A stretch of DNA of 64,000 nt from Streptomyces sp. NBC_00285 (GTDB taxonomy: Bacteria; Actinomycetota; Actinomycetes; Streptomycetales; Streptomycetaceae): positions 5,022,001 to 5,086,000 of the forward strand of contig NZ_CP108055.1 of assembly GCF_036174265.1 (NCBI RefSeq), given 5' to 3'. Of this stretch, positions 1-10,294 are shown in pieces (the stretch's first letter is position 1; the number at the start of each line of letters is the position of its first letter). The position numbers and the translations under genes were made by a program. Under the pieces are notes generated by a model. It was not told the DNA's origin and made no database searches. It saw nothing but the letters and a program-made list of their open reading frames with translations.

Positions 1-198
1 AAGGCCCTCCTCACCGAACTCGCCCGCATCTGCGTCGAACGCGGCTACCAACGCCTGGAGTGGGCCGTCCTCAACTGGAACACCCCCGCGATCAACTTCT
101 ACGAATCCCTCGACGCCCACCCCCAGTCCGACTGGACGGCGTACCGCCTCACCGACGAGGCCCTGGCGCGGGCGGCCAACGCTCCGGAGCACAAGTGA
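1..198 (+). CDS. GNAT N-acetyltransferase, C-terminal part
   Basis: The window opens inside this gene; 65 codons remain before TGA. The visible tail contains the acetyl-CoA fold signature RICVERGYQRLEWAVLNWN followed by AINFYESL, which is the usual beta4-alpha4-beta5 end of small GNAT acetyltransferases of the spermidine/diamine acetyltransferase type. The substrate cannot be judged from the C-terminus. A bidirectional hairpin follows the stop directly. The 5' part lies outside the window. Confidence 0.85.
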   Translation, partial: KALLTELARICVERGYQRLEWAVLNWNTPAINFYESLDAHPQSDWTAYRLTDEALARAANAPEHK

Positions 199-233
199 AA
201 GCCCAGGCCAGAACACTCCTGACCTGGGCTTTT
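198..233. terminator. bidirectional terminator between GNAT gene and tRNA-Thr
   Basis: A 10-bp perfect stem, AAAGCCCAGG (198-207) paired with CCTGGGCTTT (223-232), has a 15-nt loop and A/T runs on both sides. It can stop the GNAT transcript on the plus strand and the tRNA transcript on the minus strand. Confidence 0.8.
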
Positions 234-236
234 CGG

Positions 237-310
237 AGCCCCCTGTCGGATTCGAACCGACGACCTGCTCATTACAAGTGAGCTGCTCTGGCCATCTGAG
301 CTAAGGAGGC
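237..310 (-). tRNA. tRNA-Thr (anticodon TGT)
   Basis: Read on the minus strand, the acceptor GCCTCCT pairs with AGGGGGC and is followed by discriminator T. The D arm reads TAGCTCAGATGGCCAGAGCA. The anticodon loop is CTTGTAA (272-278) with anticodon TGT. The T arm contains GGTTCGAATCC. CCA is not encoded (the next bases are CCG), as is common in Streptomyces. All cloverleaf stems close. Confidence 0.95.
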
Positions 311-442
311 GTGCACCACTACCGCGTGCGTGCGCCCGAGCAGTGTACCCAGGTCGCCATGGGGGCCTGTCGAAAATTTCCGCGAAGTTCACAGTCCTCC
401 AGGTACTGACATACGGGTGAACCCCGGGTACCGTCCTGACCC

Positions 443-468
443 AGTCCACTCGTGTGGACTACACCACC
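443..468. promoter_or_regulatory. candidate operator upstream of msiK
   Basis: AGTCCAC-TCGT-GTGGACT (443-460) is a perfect 7+7 inverted repeat. Overlapping it, TGGACTACACCA (455-466) matches 10 of 12 core bases of the DasR box TGGTCTAGACCA. msiK serves chitobiose uptake, so DasR control is plausible, but the match is imperfect and the assignment is inference. Confidence 0.4.
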
Positions 469-523
469 TTCCTACAACGGATCGTCCGGCACGTTCCTGC
501 CGGTAGAAGGGGGCCTCAGAGCC

Positions 524-1660
<1,137 letters not shown>

Positions 1661-1719
1661 GTCCGCCGAGTCCGGCCACATTCGGCCCAGGACATATCGC
1701 GCGAATTCACCCGCGTTGA

Positions 1720-1757
1720 CGAGAAGGGCCCCGCAGCGCGCTGCGGGGCCCTTCTCG
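1720..1757 (+). terminator. msiK terminator
   Basis: A 38-bp near-perfect hairpin, CGAGAAGGGCCCCGCAGCG followed by its reverse complement, lies 60 bp after the msiK stop. It is GC-rich with no long U tract, typical of Streptomyces terminators. Confidence 0.85.
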
Positions 1758-1904
1758 TGCCTGGACTCTGTCGCCGGATACCCCGGCACTTCGGTCATTT
1801 CGAGCAGTGTGCGTCAACGCCTTACCCAAAAAGCGGCACCATCTCATCCCCCGAACCGGTGACTAAATGTCGCCAAATCATTACCGCACGCTACCCTCAC
1901 ACGC

Positions 1905-2363
1905 GTGAAGCACTCCACTAACCAACAGACGCGACGCGGCCGGGGCCCCGCCCGCCGTATCGGCCGCTCCCTCGCCCTTGTCCTGCCCGTCGTCCTGGTT
2001 CTCTCCGGGACCCTGGCGGTCACCCGAGTCAACTGGTCGGGGGATCCCTCGAGCTCCTCGGTGCTCACCGCTTCGGACGCGACGGTCTCCGACGGCAAGC
2101 CGCGCAGCGCTCCCCTGGCTCCGCAGGACGTCCTGCGGGAGCAGCTGCTGACCGAGCTCCAGGAGAAGAACCCGGGTATCGCCCTCACGCACCTCCAGGA
2201 GGCTGTCAACGACCGTCCGTCGCTCGCCAGGCACTGCGTCTCCATCGCGAAGGCCCTGGGCCGCGCAGCGGTCCGTGTGTACGGTCCCAAGCGCGCCCAG
2301 TCGTACACCCGCCCCGTCTGTGACACGTCCTTCGCGACGGGTGTGGCGGCCGCGCATGGCTGA
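1905..2363 (+). CDS. hypothetical membrane-anchored or secreted protein
   Basis: A 152-aa protein starting at GTG. Arg-rich residues 9-21 precede one hydrophobic helix (SLALVLPVVLVLSGTLAV, about 22-39), giving an N-in anchor or uncleaved signal. The outer part holds an Ala/Ser-rich stretch and a compact domain with two cysteines (RHCVSIAK and RPVCDTSF), which could form a disulfide. I do not recognise the family. It is followed after 59 bp by the nucleotidyltransferase gene on the same strand. Confidence 0.75.
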   Translation: MKHSTNQQTRRGRGPARRIGRSLALVLPVVLVLSGTLAVTRVNWSGDPSSSSVLTASDATVSDGKPRSAPLAPQDVLREQLLTELQEKNPGIALTHLQEAVNDRPSLARHCVSIAKALGRAAVRVYGPKRAQSYTRPVCDTSFATGVAAAHG

Positions 2364-2422
2364 CCCGCGACCGGGGGACACCGACCGAGGTCGGGAAAGG
2401 GGCGCGTCGTACAGTTTCGGTC

Positions 2423-3154
2423 ATGACCGATCAGAACGCCGCGTCCCGTCCCACCCAGGCCGTGATCCTGGCCGGCGGCCAGGGTTCCCGGCTGCGCCCC
2501 TACACCGACGACCGGCCCAAGCCGATGGTCGAGATCCCCGGTACGGGGACTCCGATCATCGGCCATCAGCTCGTCTGGCTCGCCGAGGAAGGCGTGACGG
2601 ACGTGGTGGTCAGCTGTGGGCATCTCGCCGATGTGCTGCAGAACTGGCTGAAGACGGCCGATCTTCCGCTGCGCGTCACCACCGTCATCGAGACGGAGCC
2701 GCTCGGCCGCGGCGGCGGTCTGAAGTACGCGGCCGCGCGTCTGCCGCATCCGGAGCGGGCGTGGTACGCGACGAACGGTGACATCTGGACCCGCTTCTCG
2801 CTGCGTGACATGGCGGACTTCCACAACGAGCGCGACGCGGTCGCGACGCTCGCGTTGGCGCGTCCGCGGATTCCGTGGGGTGCCGTGCAGACCGACGGCT
2901 TCGGGCACATCACGGACTTCATCGAGGCGCCGCCGTCGACGTTCGAGATCAACGCGGGTGTGTACGTCTTCTCGCCCGCGTTCGCGGCTCTGCTGCCGGA
3001 GCGCGGGGACCATGAGCGGACGACGTTTCCCACGCTCGCGCGTGAGTTGCGGCTGGCCGGGTTCCCGATTCCTCAGGGGGCGTACTGGCGGGCCATCGAC
3101 ACCGCGAAGGACCTGACCGAGGCGGCGAAGGAACTGGCCGCGTTGGGGCGGTAG
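2423..3154 (+). CDS. nucleotidyltransferase (NDP-sugar pyrophosphorylase family)
   Basis: A 243-aa protein with the nucleotidyl-transfer signature VILAGGQGSRLRPYTDDRPKPMV at residues 13-35, a sugar/nucleotide pocket segment (ATNGDIWTRFSLRDM) and EINAGVYVFSP near residue 170. These place it with glucose-1-phosphate or mannose-1-phosphate NTP transferases that make NDP-sugars for cell-surface glycans. It lacks the C-terminal beta-helix acyltransferase domain of GlmU. The exact sugar cannot be read from sequence. The ATG at 2423 gives the standard N-terminus. Confidence 0.85.
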   Translation: MTDQNAASRPTQAVILAGGQGSRLRPYTDDRPKPMVEIPGTGTPIIGHQLVWLAEEGVTDVVVSCGHLADVLQNWLKTADLPLRVTTVIETEPLGRGGGLKYAAARLPHPERAWYATNGDIWTRFSLRDMADFHNERDAVATLALARPRIPWGAVQTDGFGHITDFIEAPPSTFEINAGVYVFSPAFAALLPERGDHERTTFPTLARELRLAGFPIPQGAYWRAIDTAKDLTEAAKELAALGR

Positions 3155-3220
3155 CGGTCGTCTTCAGGGTGCGGGCCGCCTGTGGCTGGTCGCGCAGTTC
3201 CCCGGGGCCCCTACTTGGGA

Positions 3221-3252
3221 AAGGTCCCGCACCTTCATAGGTGCGGGACCTT
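3221..3252. terminator. convergent terminator
   Basis: The perfect hairpin AAGGTCCCGCACC (3221-3233), loop TTCATA, and its complement (3240-3252) sits between the convergent nucleotidyltransferase and DoxX genes and can serve both. Confidence 0.85.
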
Positions 3253-3311
3253 CTCGTGGGCTTCCATGTCTCAGCCGGTGGGCTTGCCCAGTACGTCGCC
3301 CACCGGCCCGC

Positions 3312-4976
3312 CTACCCCAACAGGCCGCCGACCAGGCCCGGTTCACCGGAGGAGCCTCCGGTGCCGGTGCCGCCGCTCGAACCGGTGCCGCCTGTGGAGC
3401 CGGTGCCGCCGGTGGGTCCTGAGGTGGTGCTGGGGGCCTGCTGGGCCGGGGAGGACTGCTGGGGTGAGTTCTGGCCCGTGGTGCCCTGGGTCTGGCTGGG
3501 CGAGCCGGTGGTGGTGCCGGTGTCGCGGGTGGCGCCGGGGGCGGCCGAGGTCCCTGCGGAGGGGCCGCTCGTGGCGCCGTGGCTGGGCGTGGTGGACGCG
3601 GACGGGCTCTTCTTGCGGGCCTTGGCGGAGTCCTGCGGGAGCGGGGAGCCGGGCAGTTCGTTGCGCGGGGCCTCGCCGGGGCCGGGGACGATGACGCGGT
3701 CGGCGTCCCGGACGGCGCCGCCGAGCACGGAGCCAATCAGCAGGGTCAGGCCCACGACGATCGCGGTGACGAGGGCGCCGCGGCGCAGGACGTAGCGGCG
3801 CAGTTCCCAGATGTCGGAGCGGGGGCCGAGGCGCCGCCAGGCGCCGCCCGCGAGGCGGCCGTCGATGGAGTAGACGGGGGCACCGGCGATGATCAGCGGG
3901 GACCAGGCGGCGAGGTAGATGATGTCCGGGGTGTCGTAAGCGGGGACGCTCTTCCAGCTGACGGTGACGAGGAGCGCTGCGGAGAGGCCGGCGCCGACGA
4001 CCGCGCCGACGCGCTGCCAGCAGCCCAGGATCGTGAGGACGCCCACGATGACCTGGAGGAAGGCGATGACGAGGCCGGCGCCGACCGGGTGCTGGAGGGC
4101 GAACTGGCGCAGTGGTTCGGCCACTTCCCACGGGTGCAGGGTGTTGAGCCACTTGACCATGGAGCCGCGTTCGCCGCCGTCGAAGTAGACGGGGTCGCAG
4201 AGCTTGCCCATGCCGGCGTAGATGGTGATGAAGCCGAGGAAGATGCGCAGCGGGAGGAGGACGACGCCGAGGTTCATCCGGCGGCCGGGGAAGTACGCGT
4301 GCCGCGCGGGTTCGTCGCCCGGCCGCTTCGGGGTGCGGTCGGCGCCGGTCTCGTCGTAGTAGCCGTCCGTGAACTCCTCTGCCGGGTAGGCGGGTTCGTC
4401 GTACGTGCTGGCGACGGGCCGCATGCCGGGGAGGAGTCGGGTGCCGTCGGCGTCCTCGTGCGTGCGCTGGGCGCCGACGACCGGGGTCTCCATGGTCTGG
4501 GCCAACTCGGCGTCGTAGTCGGCCTCGTAGCCGCGCTCGACGTCGATGCGGGGGATGACCTGGGTGGCTCCGGCGTCCGCGGAGGCGGGGGGTTCGCCAT
4601 GGCCGACACTGCCGCCCCGCACGGCCTGGAGCAGGCGGTGGGCGCCGGTGTCGTCGGGGGCGGACTTGCCGCTCCACACAACGGGCCGGCGGCGCCCCGC
4701 GGCGGGCGCCACGCCGGCTCTGCCCGCCGTGGCGCCGACAGCCGCGATGCGCGTGGTGTCCTCGGCGCTCAAGTGCCGTGCGATCCGCTGGGATTGGGCA
4801 GTGCGCCGCGTCGACGCGCCCAACTGGACGCGGAAGCTGGCGTGGTTGACGATGATCTGCGCCGGATCGCTCGGCACCTTCACCATGCTCAGCGCGGGAG
4901 CGTCATCGAACCCGGAATCGAATCCCGACGAGCCGCCCCCCGTGGGTGTGCGGGGTGTTCTGGTGTCCACACTCAT
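3312..4976 (-). CDS. DoxX family membrane protein with long disordered tails
   Basis: A 554-aa protein. Residues 1-230 are soluble and low in structure and include the conserved segment SDPAQIIVNHASFRVQLG. A DoxX membrane domain follows, with helices at LGVVLLPLRIFLGFITIYAGMGKL, a paired segment near GAGLVIAFLQVIVGVLTILG and further helices, then one more helix (ALVTAIVVGLTLLIGSVLGGA). The last 130 residues are Ser/Thr/Gly/Pro-rich, ending in repeated GGTGSTGG-type units, as in wall-spanning tails. DoxX proteins take part in membrane redox and thiol stress systems in actinobacteria. The start is supported by a clear family-like N-terminus and the stop of the intergenic gap. Confidence 0.85.
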   Translation of the reverse strand: MSVDTRTPRTPTGGGSSGFDSGFDDAPALSMVKVPSDPAQIIVNHASFRVQLGASTRRTAQSQRIARHLSAEDTTRIAAVGATAGRAGVAPAAGRRRPVVWSGKSAPDDTGAHRLLQAVRGGSVGHGEPPASADAGATQVIPRIDVERGYEADYDAELAQTMETPVVGAQRTHEDADGTRLLPGMRPVASTYDEPAYPAEEFTDGYYDETGADRTPKRPGDEPARHAYFPGRRMNLGVVLLPLRIFLGFITIYAGMGKLCDPVYFDGGERGSMVKWLNTLHPWEVAEPLRQFALQHPVGAGLVIAFLQVIVGVLTILGCWQRVGAVVGAGLSAALLVTVSWKSVPAYDTPDIIYLAAWSPLIIAGAPVYSIDGRLAGGAWRRLGPRSDIWELRRYVLRRGALVTAIVVGLTLLIGSVLGGAVRDADRVIVPGPGEAPRNELPGSPLPQDSAKARKKSPSASTTPSHGATSGPSAGTSAAPGATRDTGTTTGSPSQTQGTTGQNSPQQSSPAQQAPSTTSGPTGGTGSTGGTGSSGGTGTGGSSGEPGLVGGLLG

Positions 4977-5116
4977 CTAACCGAGTGACGTGTGTTTAGG
5001 ACACTGCTTTGACTCGCCGGATCTGTCCGGACCCCGTCAAGGTTGCCCCGTACGCCACGAATACCCCGTGTGGGGGACTGCGCCGAAAACCTGTTCAACC
5101 CCGCCGGCGTGCGCCG

Positions 5117-6058
5117 TCAGGCCCGTCGGCGCGCCGCCTCGTACAGCACGATGCCCACCGCCACACCGGCGTTGAGGGACTCCGCGCCGCCCGGCATGGG
5201 GATCCGCACCCGGTAGTCGCAGGTCTCGCCGACCAGTCGGGACAGGCCTTTGCCCTCGCTGCCGACCACGATGACGACGGGGCCGCCGAGGGCTTCCAGG
5301 TCGCCCACCTCGTGCTCACCGTCGGCGGCGAGGCCGACGACCGCGATACCGGCCTTCTTGTACGCCTCCAGGGCGCGCGTCAGGTTGGTGCAGCGGGCGA
5401 CGGGGGTGCGGGCGGCCGTACCGGCGGACGACTTCCACGCACCGGCGGTCATGCCGGCCGCGCGCCGCTCGGGCACGACGACGCCGTGGCCGCCGAAGGC
5501 GGAGACGGAGCGGACGGCGGCACCGAGGTTGCGCGGGTCGGTCACGCCGTCGAGGGCGACGATCAGGGGGTCCTGTCCCGCGTCGTAGGCGGCGTTGGCG
5601 AGGTCCTCGGCGTGGGCGTACTCGTAGGGCGGGACCTGGAGGACCAGGCCCTGGTGGTTGAGCCCGTTGGTCATGCGGTCGAGCTCGGGGCGGGGGGCCT
5701 CCATGAGGTGGACGCCGCCCCGGTCGGCGACGAGCTGGAGGGCCTCGCGCACCCGCTCGTCGTTGTCGATGAACTGCTGGACGTAGAGCGTCACCGCGGG
5801 TACGCCCTCGCGCAGTGCCTCGACGACGGGGTTACGGCCGACGACCATCTCCGAGGTGCCCTTGCCGCCACGGCCGCGCGGGGCGGGACGGCGCACCGCC
5901 TGCTTCGCCTTGGAGTTGGCGATTCGGTTCTTCTTGTGCCCCTTGCGCACCTCGGCGGGCGGGGTCGGACCCTTGCCCTCCAGGCCCTTGCGTCGCTGGC
6001 CGCCACTGCCGACCTGCGCGCCCTTCTTGCCGGACATGCGGCGGTTGTTGGCTGCCAT
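5117..6058 (-). CDS. rlmB: 23S rRNA (guanosine-2'-O-)-methyltransferase RlmB-type (SpoU/TrmH)
   Basis: A 313-aa protein. The first 75 residues are a Lys/Arg-rich extension (RRMSGKKGAQ, KGHKKNRIANSK) typical of actinobacterial members, and the next block is a SpoU substrate-binding domain (VVGRNPVVEALREGVP). The catalytic knot domain shows motif 1 LDGVTDPRNLGAAVRS, motif 2 VVIVVGSEGKGLSR and motif 3 RIPMPGGAESLNAGVAVGIVLYEA. The protein methylates ribose in 23S rRNA using SAM. It lies downstream of cysS, as in other Streptomyces. Confidence 0.93.
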   Translation of the reverse strand: MAANNRRMSGKKGAQVGSGGQRRKGLEGKGPTPPAEVRKGHKKNRIANSKAKQAVRRPAPRGRGGKGTSEMVVGRNPVVEALREGVPAVTLYVQQFIDNDERVREALQLVADRGGVHLMEAPRPELDRMTNGLNHQGLVLQVPPYEYAHAEDLANAAYDAGQDPLIVALDGVTDPRNLGAAVRSVSAFGGHGVVVPERRAAGMTAGAWKSSAGTAARTPVARCTNLTRALEAYKKAGIAVVGLAADGEHEVGDLEALGGPVVIVVGSEGKGLSRLVGETCDYRVRIPMPGGAESLNAGVAVGIVLYEAARRRA

Positions 6059-6114
6059 GACCTACCTGTCCTACGTCGGTGCTGCGTCAATGAGATGTTC
6101 GTACGTCTATGCAG

Positions 6115-6142
6115 TGTGCCGCCCGGAAGGCCGGGCGGCACA
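6115..6142 (-). terminator. hairpin between cysS and rlmB
   Basis: A 12-bp perfect stem, TGTGCCGCCCGG (6115-6126) with its complement (6131-6142) and a 4-nt loop. There is no U tract, so it may attenuate rather than end the cysS transcript. Confidence 0.6.
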
Positions 6143-6168
6143 ATCGATCTTGGGTGACCGGGGTGGGG

Positions 6169-7566
6169 CTAGCGCGGTCCGAGGGTCCAGCGCGGCCCCT
6201 GGGGGCCGTCCTCGATGGTCAGTCCCGACTGGCTCAGCTGGTCGCGGATGGCGTCAGCGGTGCCCCAGTCCTTGCGGGCGCGGGCCGCCTCGCGCTGGTC
6301 GAGGACCAGGCGTACAAGGCTGTCGACGACGCCGTGCAGGTCCTCGCCGCGGTCGGCCTCGCCGGCCCAGTGCGCATCGAGCGGGTCCAGGCCGAGGACG
6401 CCGAGCATGGCACGCACCTCGGCGAGGCGGGCCACCGCGGCTTCCTTGTCGTCGGCCGCGAGGGCGCTGTTGCCCTGCCGGACGGTGGTGTGCACGATGG
6501 CGAGCGCCTGCGGGACGCTCAGGTCGTCGTCCATGGCCTCGGCGAAGGCGGGCGGCACCTCGGCCGCCGGCGCCACGTCACCGGCCTTCTCCACAACACG
6601 CTGGACGAAGCCCTCGATCCGCGCGAACGCGGACTCCGCCTCGCGCAGGGCGTCCTCGCTGTACTCGATCATCGAGCGGTAGTGGGGCGTGCCCAGGTAG
6701 TACCTGAGCACGATCGGCCGCCACTGCTTGACCATCTCGGAGACGAGGACGCTGTTGCCGAGCGACTTGGACATCTTCTCGCCACTCATGGTGACCCAGG
6801 CGTTGTGCACCCAGTACTTCGCGAACTCGTCGCCGTAGGCCTTGGCCTGTGCGATCTCGTTCTCGTGGTGCGGGAAGATCAGGTCCAGGCCGCCGCCGTG
6901 GATGTCGAAGGCGGTGCCGAGGTACTTGTGCGCCATGGCCGAGCACTCCAGGTGCCAGCCGGGGCGGCCGCGGCCCCACGGGGTCTCCCAGTCGGGCTCG
7001 CCGGGCTTGGTCGCCTTCCACAGCGCGAAGTCCCGCGGGTCCCGCTTGCCCGTCTCACCGTCGGCGGAGGGCTGGAGGAGGTTCTCCAGCTCCTGGTTGG
7101 AGAGCTGGAGGTACTCCGGGAAGGACTTCACGTCGAAGTAGACGTTGCCGTCGGACTCGTAGGCGTGGCCCCGCTCGATGAGCCCGCGCATCATCTCGAT
7201 CATCTCGGGGACGTGCCCGGTGGCCCGCGGTTCGTACGTCGGCGGCAGGCAGCCGAGGGCGTCGTAGCCGTCGTTGAACGCGCGCTCGTTGTCGTAGCCG
7301 ATGGACCACCAGGGGCGGCCCTGGTCACGGGACTTCGTGATGATCTTGTCGTCGATGTCCGTGACGTTGCGGATGAAGGTGACGTCGTAGCCGCGGTACT
7401 CGAACCAGCGGCGCATGATGTCGAAGTTCAGGCCGGAGCGGATGTGGCCGATGTGCGGGGCGGCCTGCACGGTGGCGCCACACAGGTAGATCGAGACGCA
7501 GCCCGGCGTGAGCGGGGCGAAGTCACGGATCTGCCGGGCGCTGGTGTCGTGCAGGCGAATGGTCAC
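6169..7566 (-). CDS. cysS: cysteinyl-tRNA synthetase
   Basis: A 465-aa class I synthetase that charges tRNA-Cys. HIGH motif APHIGHIRSG near residue 37, KMSKS motif GEKMSKSLGNS near residue 265, and zinc ligands around LCGATVQ (Cys29) and LECSAMAHKYLG. The length and C-terminal helical DALR-type region separate it from the shorter mycothiol ligase MshC. GTG start. The downstream neighbour is rlmB; upstream lie ispF and ispD. Confidence 0.95.
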   Translation of the reverse strand: MTIRLHDTSARQIRDFAPLTPGCVSIYLCGATVQAAPHIGHIRSGLNFDIMRRWFEYRGYDVTFIRNVTDIDDKIITKSRDQGRPWWSIGYDNERAFNDGYDALGCLPPTYEPRATGHVPEMIEMMRGLIERGHAYESDGNVYFDVKSFPEYLQLSNQELENLLQPSADGETGKRDPRDFALWKATKPGEPDWETPWGRGRPGWHLECSAMAHKYLGTAFDIHGGGLDLIFPHHENEIAQAKAYGDEFAKYWVHNAWVTMSGEKMSKSLGNSVLVSEMVKQWRPIVLRYYLGTPHYRSMIEYSEDALREAESAFARIEGFVQRVVEKAGDVAPAAEVPPAFAEAMDDDLSVPQALAIVHTTVRQGNSALAADDKEAAVARLAEVRAMLGVLGLDPLDAHWAGEADRGEDLHGVVDSLVRLVLDQREAARARKDWGTADAIRDQLSQSGLTIEDGPQGPRWTLGPR

Positions 7567-7641
7567 GGGTCCAGGGTAGTGGGCGAACCCCCGTGCATTG
7601 CACCCGTCCGAGACATCTCAGACTCCGCTCGCCACGACATC

Positions 7642-8133
7642 TCAGGCCCTGCGCGCCACCAGCGCCGTCGCCACCGCCATCAGCCCTTCGTCCCGGCCGG
7701 GGAAGCCGAGTCCGTCCGTCGTGGCTCCCGACACCGACACCGGTGCGCCGGCCGCCTCCGACAGGATCTTCTGCGCCTCTTCCCTGCGCTTGCCGATCTT
7801 CGGGCGCGGTCCTACGACCTGTACGGCGACGTTGCCGATGACGAAGCCGGCCTCGCGCACGATCCGGGCCGCCTCCGTCAGCAGGGTGACGCCGGACGCA
7901 CCCGACCACTGGGGGCGCCCGGTGCCGAAGTGCTGTCCGAGGTCGCCGAGGCCGGCCGCCGAGAACAGCGCGTTGCACGCGGCGTGGGCGACGACGTCCG
8001 CGTCGGAGTGGCCGGCCAGGCCGGGGCCCTCGCCCTCCCACTTCAGGCCCGCGCACCACAGGTCGCGGCCCTCCTCGAAGGCGTGGATGTCGGTGCCGAT
8101 GCCGACCTGCGGCAACCCGAGGTCAGAAGCCAT
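7642..8133 (-). CDS. ispF: 2-C-methyl-D-erythritol 2,4-cyclodiphosphate synthase
   Basis: A 163-aa enzyme of the non-mevalonate isoprenoid pathway. It shows the zinc and substrate motifs [12 protein letters not shown] and [29 protein letters not shown], and the terminal segment [14 protein letters not shown]. The ATG at 8133 gives the normal family N-terminus; a longer frame to 8298 only reads through ispD in another frame. The start overlaps the ispD stop by 11 bp, so the two are translationally coupled. Confidence 0.95.
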   Translation of the reverse strand: MASDLGLPQVGIGTDIHAFEEGRDLWCAGLKWEGEGPGLAGHSDADVVAHAACNALFSAAGLGDLGQHFGTGRPQWSGASGVTLLTEAARIVREAGFVIGNVAVQVVGPRPKIGKRREEAQKILSEAAGAPVSVSGATTDGLGFPGRDEGLMAVATALVARRA

Positions 8134-8887
8134 CGTTGAGCCTCCTGCGTGCCAGGACCGCCTCGGCGAGGACCAGGTCCAGCGGGCGGGTGACCTTGAA
8201 GGCCTCCTCGTGTCCGGGCACGACGACGACCGTGAGCCCCAACTGCTCGACCATGCTCGCGTCGTCGGTGACGTCCTCGGTGACCGTCTCGTGGGCACGG
8301 ATCAGCGTGGCCCGGTCGAAACCCTGCGGTGTCTGTACGGCGCGCAGGCGGGCGCGGACCGGGGTCGCCACCACCGGTTCCGGCTCACCGGGAGCGGTCG
8401 CCGGCTCGACCTCCTTCACGGTGTCCGCGAGGGGCAGTGCCGGGACCACGGCGGACGCGCCCTCCCGTACGGCCTCGATGACCGCGTCGACGGTGTCGAC
8501 CGGGACGAGCGGGCGGGCCGCGTCGTGGACCAGGACGATGTCGTAGTGGGCGGGGAGGGCGTCCAGGCCGAGTTTGACCGATTCCTGGCGGGAGTCGCCG
8601 CCCGGGACGACGAGGAAGTCCGTCCGCTCGGGCAGCGCGTGGGCGTCGAGGAGGGACTTCACCTCGCCGGCGCCGTCGGGCGGGGCCACCACGACGACCA
8701 GGGAGACGGCACGGGACGCGGCCATCGCGCGGACCGCGTGGATCAGCATGGGGGTGCCGTTCAGCGCGCGGAGTGCTTTGGGGGCGCCCGGACCGAGGCG
8801 TACGCCCCTTCCGGCGGCCGGAATCACCACCGCGGTGCGGGCTTCCGCACGTGCTTCGGCGGGCTCGGGGCGCGAAACGTCAGACAT
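8123..8887 (-). CDS. ispD: 2-C-methyl-D-erythritol 4-phosphate cytidylyltransferase
   Basis: A 254-aa CTP:MEP cytidylyltransferase. The CTP-binding loop [20 protein letters not shown] is at residues 23-42, with later motifs [15 protein letters not shown] and [11 protein letters not shown]. It has a short Ala/Glu-rich N-terminal extension. It acts in the same pathway as the overlapping ispF gene and lies 315 bp downstream of carD. Confidence 0.94.
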   Translation of the reverse strand: MSDVSRPEPAEARAEARTAVVIPAAGRGVRLGPGAPKALRALNGTPMLIHAVRAMAASRAVSLVVVVAPPDGAGEVKSLLDAHALPERTDFLVVPGGDSRQESVKLGLDALPAHYDIVLVHDAARPLVPVDTVDAVIEAVREGASAVVPALPLADTVKEVEPATAPGEPEPVVATPVRARLRAVQTPQGFDRATLIRAHETVTEDVTDDASMVEQLGLTVVVVPGHEEAFKVTRPLDLVLAEAVLARRRLNDGF

Positions 8888-9202
8888 CGGTTCCTGTCAG
8901 GTTTGTGTGCTCGGCCAACGTGGGTACGGAGACAGCGTGCCGGGCGCGACGCCTTGACCGGACCCTTCCGTGACCCCGGTCGAGCCTGCTGCCCGGGCCC
9001 GGCACGCCAAGTATCGGGGGAGCTTTCCCCGAGAGGAACACACGCACGGCGGCCGGTGACGTCGTGGATGTCGGCATCCGGACATGAACATGCCGCAGCG
9101 CCCGGCGACAGCTGTTGCGTCATCGGGCACCGCGGCATTTCAGTGCGGCAATTGGGATTCAGTGTGCTGAGCTGAGCGGGCGAGGTGCCTGCACAGGGGC
9201 GC
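8888..9202. other. ispD-carD intergenic region
   Basis: No gene is supported in these 315 bases. Reading frames here have no family features. The region should hold the carD transcript end and an ispDF promoter, but I see no clean hairpin with U tract and no convincing -35/-10 pair. Confidence 0.5.
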
Positions 9203-9685
9203 TCAGGACGCGAGAACCTCGTCGAGAAGAGCCTCGGCCTTGTCCTCGTTCGTGTTCTCCGCGAGGGCGAGTTCGCTCACCAGGATCTGCCGCGCCTTGG
9301 CGAGCATGCGCTTCTCACCTGCGGAGAGTCCGCGCTCGCGCTCACGACGCCACAGGTCACGCACGACTTCCGCGACCTTGATGACATCGCCGGAGGCGAG
9401 CTTCTCCAGGTTTGCCTTGTAACGACGGGACCAGTTCGTGGGCTCCTCGGCGTACGGCGCGCGCAGCACCTCGAAGACCCGGTCCAGCCCTTCCTGACCG
9501 ACCACATCACGCACGCCGACGAACTCCGCATTGTCCGCTGGCACACGTACCGTCAGGTCACCCTGGGCGACCTTCAGCACCAAGTAGGTCTTGTCCACGC
9601 CTTTGATCTGGCGAGTTTCGATAGCCTCGATCAGCGCGGCCCCGTGATGGGGATAGACCACGGTGTCGCCAACCTTGAACGTCAT
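9203..9685 (-). CDS. carD: CarD/CdnL family RNA-polymerase-binding regulator
   Basis: A 160-aa protein. The N-terminal Tudor-like RNAP-interaction domain starts [27 protein letters not shown], followed by the helical DNA-binding domain ([45 protein letters not shown]). CarD binds the RNAP beta subunit and stabilises open complexes at rRNA and other promoters. The length is standard. It has its own long upstream region. Confidence 0.95.
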   Translation of the reverse strand: MTFKVGDTVVYPHHGAALIEAIETRQIKGVDKTYLVLKVAQGDLTVRVPADNAEFVGVRDVVGQEGLDRVFEVLRAPYAEEPTNWSRRYKANLEKLASGDVIKVAEVVRDLWRRERERGLSAGEKRMLAKARQILVSELALAENTNEDKAEALLDEVLAS

Positions 9686-10294
9686 GTGACAGGTACCCCT
9701 TCCGTGGCTATCCAGGGTAACACGGAAACCGCGGTTCCTGAATGGCGTTTTCGCAGGTCAGGGCATATCTCGGGGCTTGACAACAACAACAGGAACGTGC
9801 TGCGCAGGCCGAGCGGAAGAAGGTATTCGCAGGTCGGAGCGGCTCTCCGGGGGAGGTGAAACGCGTACGTTACACACATCCAGAAGCCCCTCCGCTCGGG
9901 CTAACGTCCCCAAATGTCCGGTTCCATGTGTGCGACTTCCGCTACTCCGTTCGGAGTCAGGAGTCGGTTCCGCGTCGATTCAGGAATTGATCACGCGACG
10001 CCGGACGGATCAGCCCGTGATCAATTCCGGGGGCGATCACGCATTCCTTCACGGAATTTTTGCTACTGGATGCCGACGCTGTTATCCGAATGCCTGACGA
10101 GTGCCGGACGAGCGCCGGAGTGCGGGACCGATGTGACTCACGAGTCTCTTGTGAACCGGAGTGACCGGAGAGATACCCCTCTTGGGGAGGGTCGGGTGCG
10201 GCGCGGTGGGAACGGCTCGGTAACCTGAGGCCGCTGACAGACACTTAGCGCGGCTTTACGGCCGCCTCGCTCAAGTCAAGGAGTTGCCGCCGCC
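9686..10294. other. long carD-lipoprotein divergent intergenic region
   Basis: 609 bases without a supported gene, lower in GC than its surroundings. It must hold the carD promoter (minus) and that of the lipoprotein gene (plus). It contains a strong inverted repeat at 9983-10028, listed separately, and the short repeat ATTCC-TTCACGGAAT around 10040-10056. Small frames across it look non-coding. Confidence 0.5.
9983..10028. repeat. 13-bp inverted repeat with 20-bp spacer
   Basis: GGAATTGATCACG (9983-9995) and its exact complement CGTGATCAATTCC (10016-10028) are separated by 20 bases. The core TTGATCA/TGATCAA is AT-rich for this genome. It could be a regulator site pair or an RNA hairpin; no U tract follows. 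Confidence 0.75.

Noticed and set aside
3579..4988. 469-codon plus-strand frame opposite the DoxX gene
   Set aside because: Composition of a shadow frame (Gly/Ala/Asp/Val) and no motifs; the DoxX protein is clear on the other strand.
6109..8139. 676-codon plus-strand frame opposite cysS and ispF
   Set aside because: Antisense shadow; cysS (HIGH, KMSKS) and ispF motifs are on the minus strand.
10135..10165. Possible PHO box upstream of the lipoprotein gene
   Set aside because: Only one GTTCACA-like unit is present without an 11-bp spaced partner.
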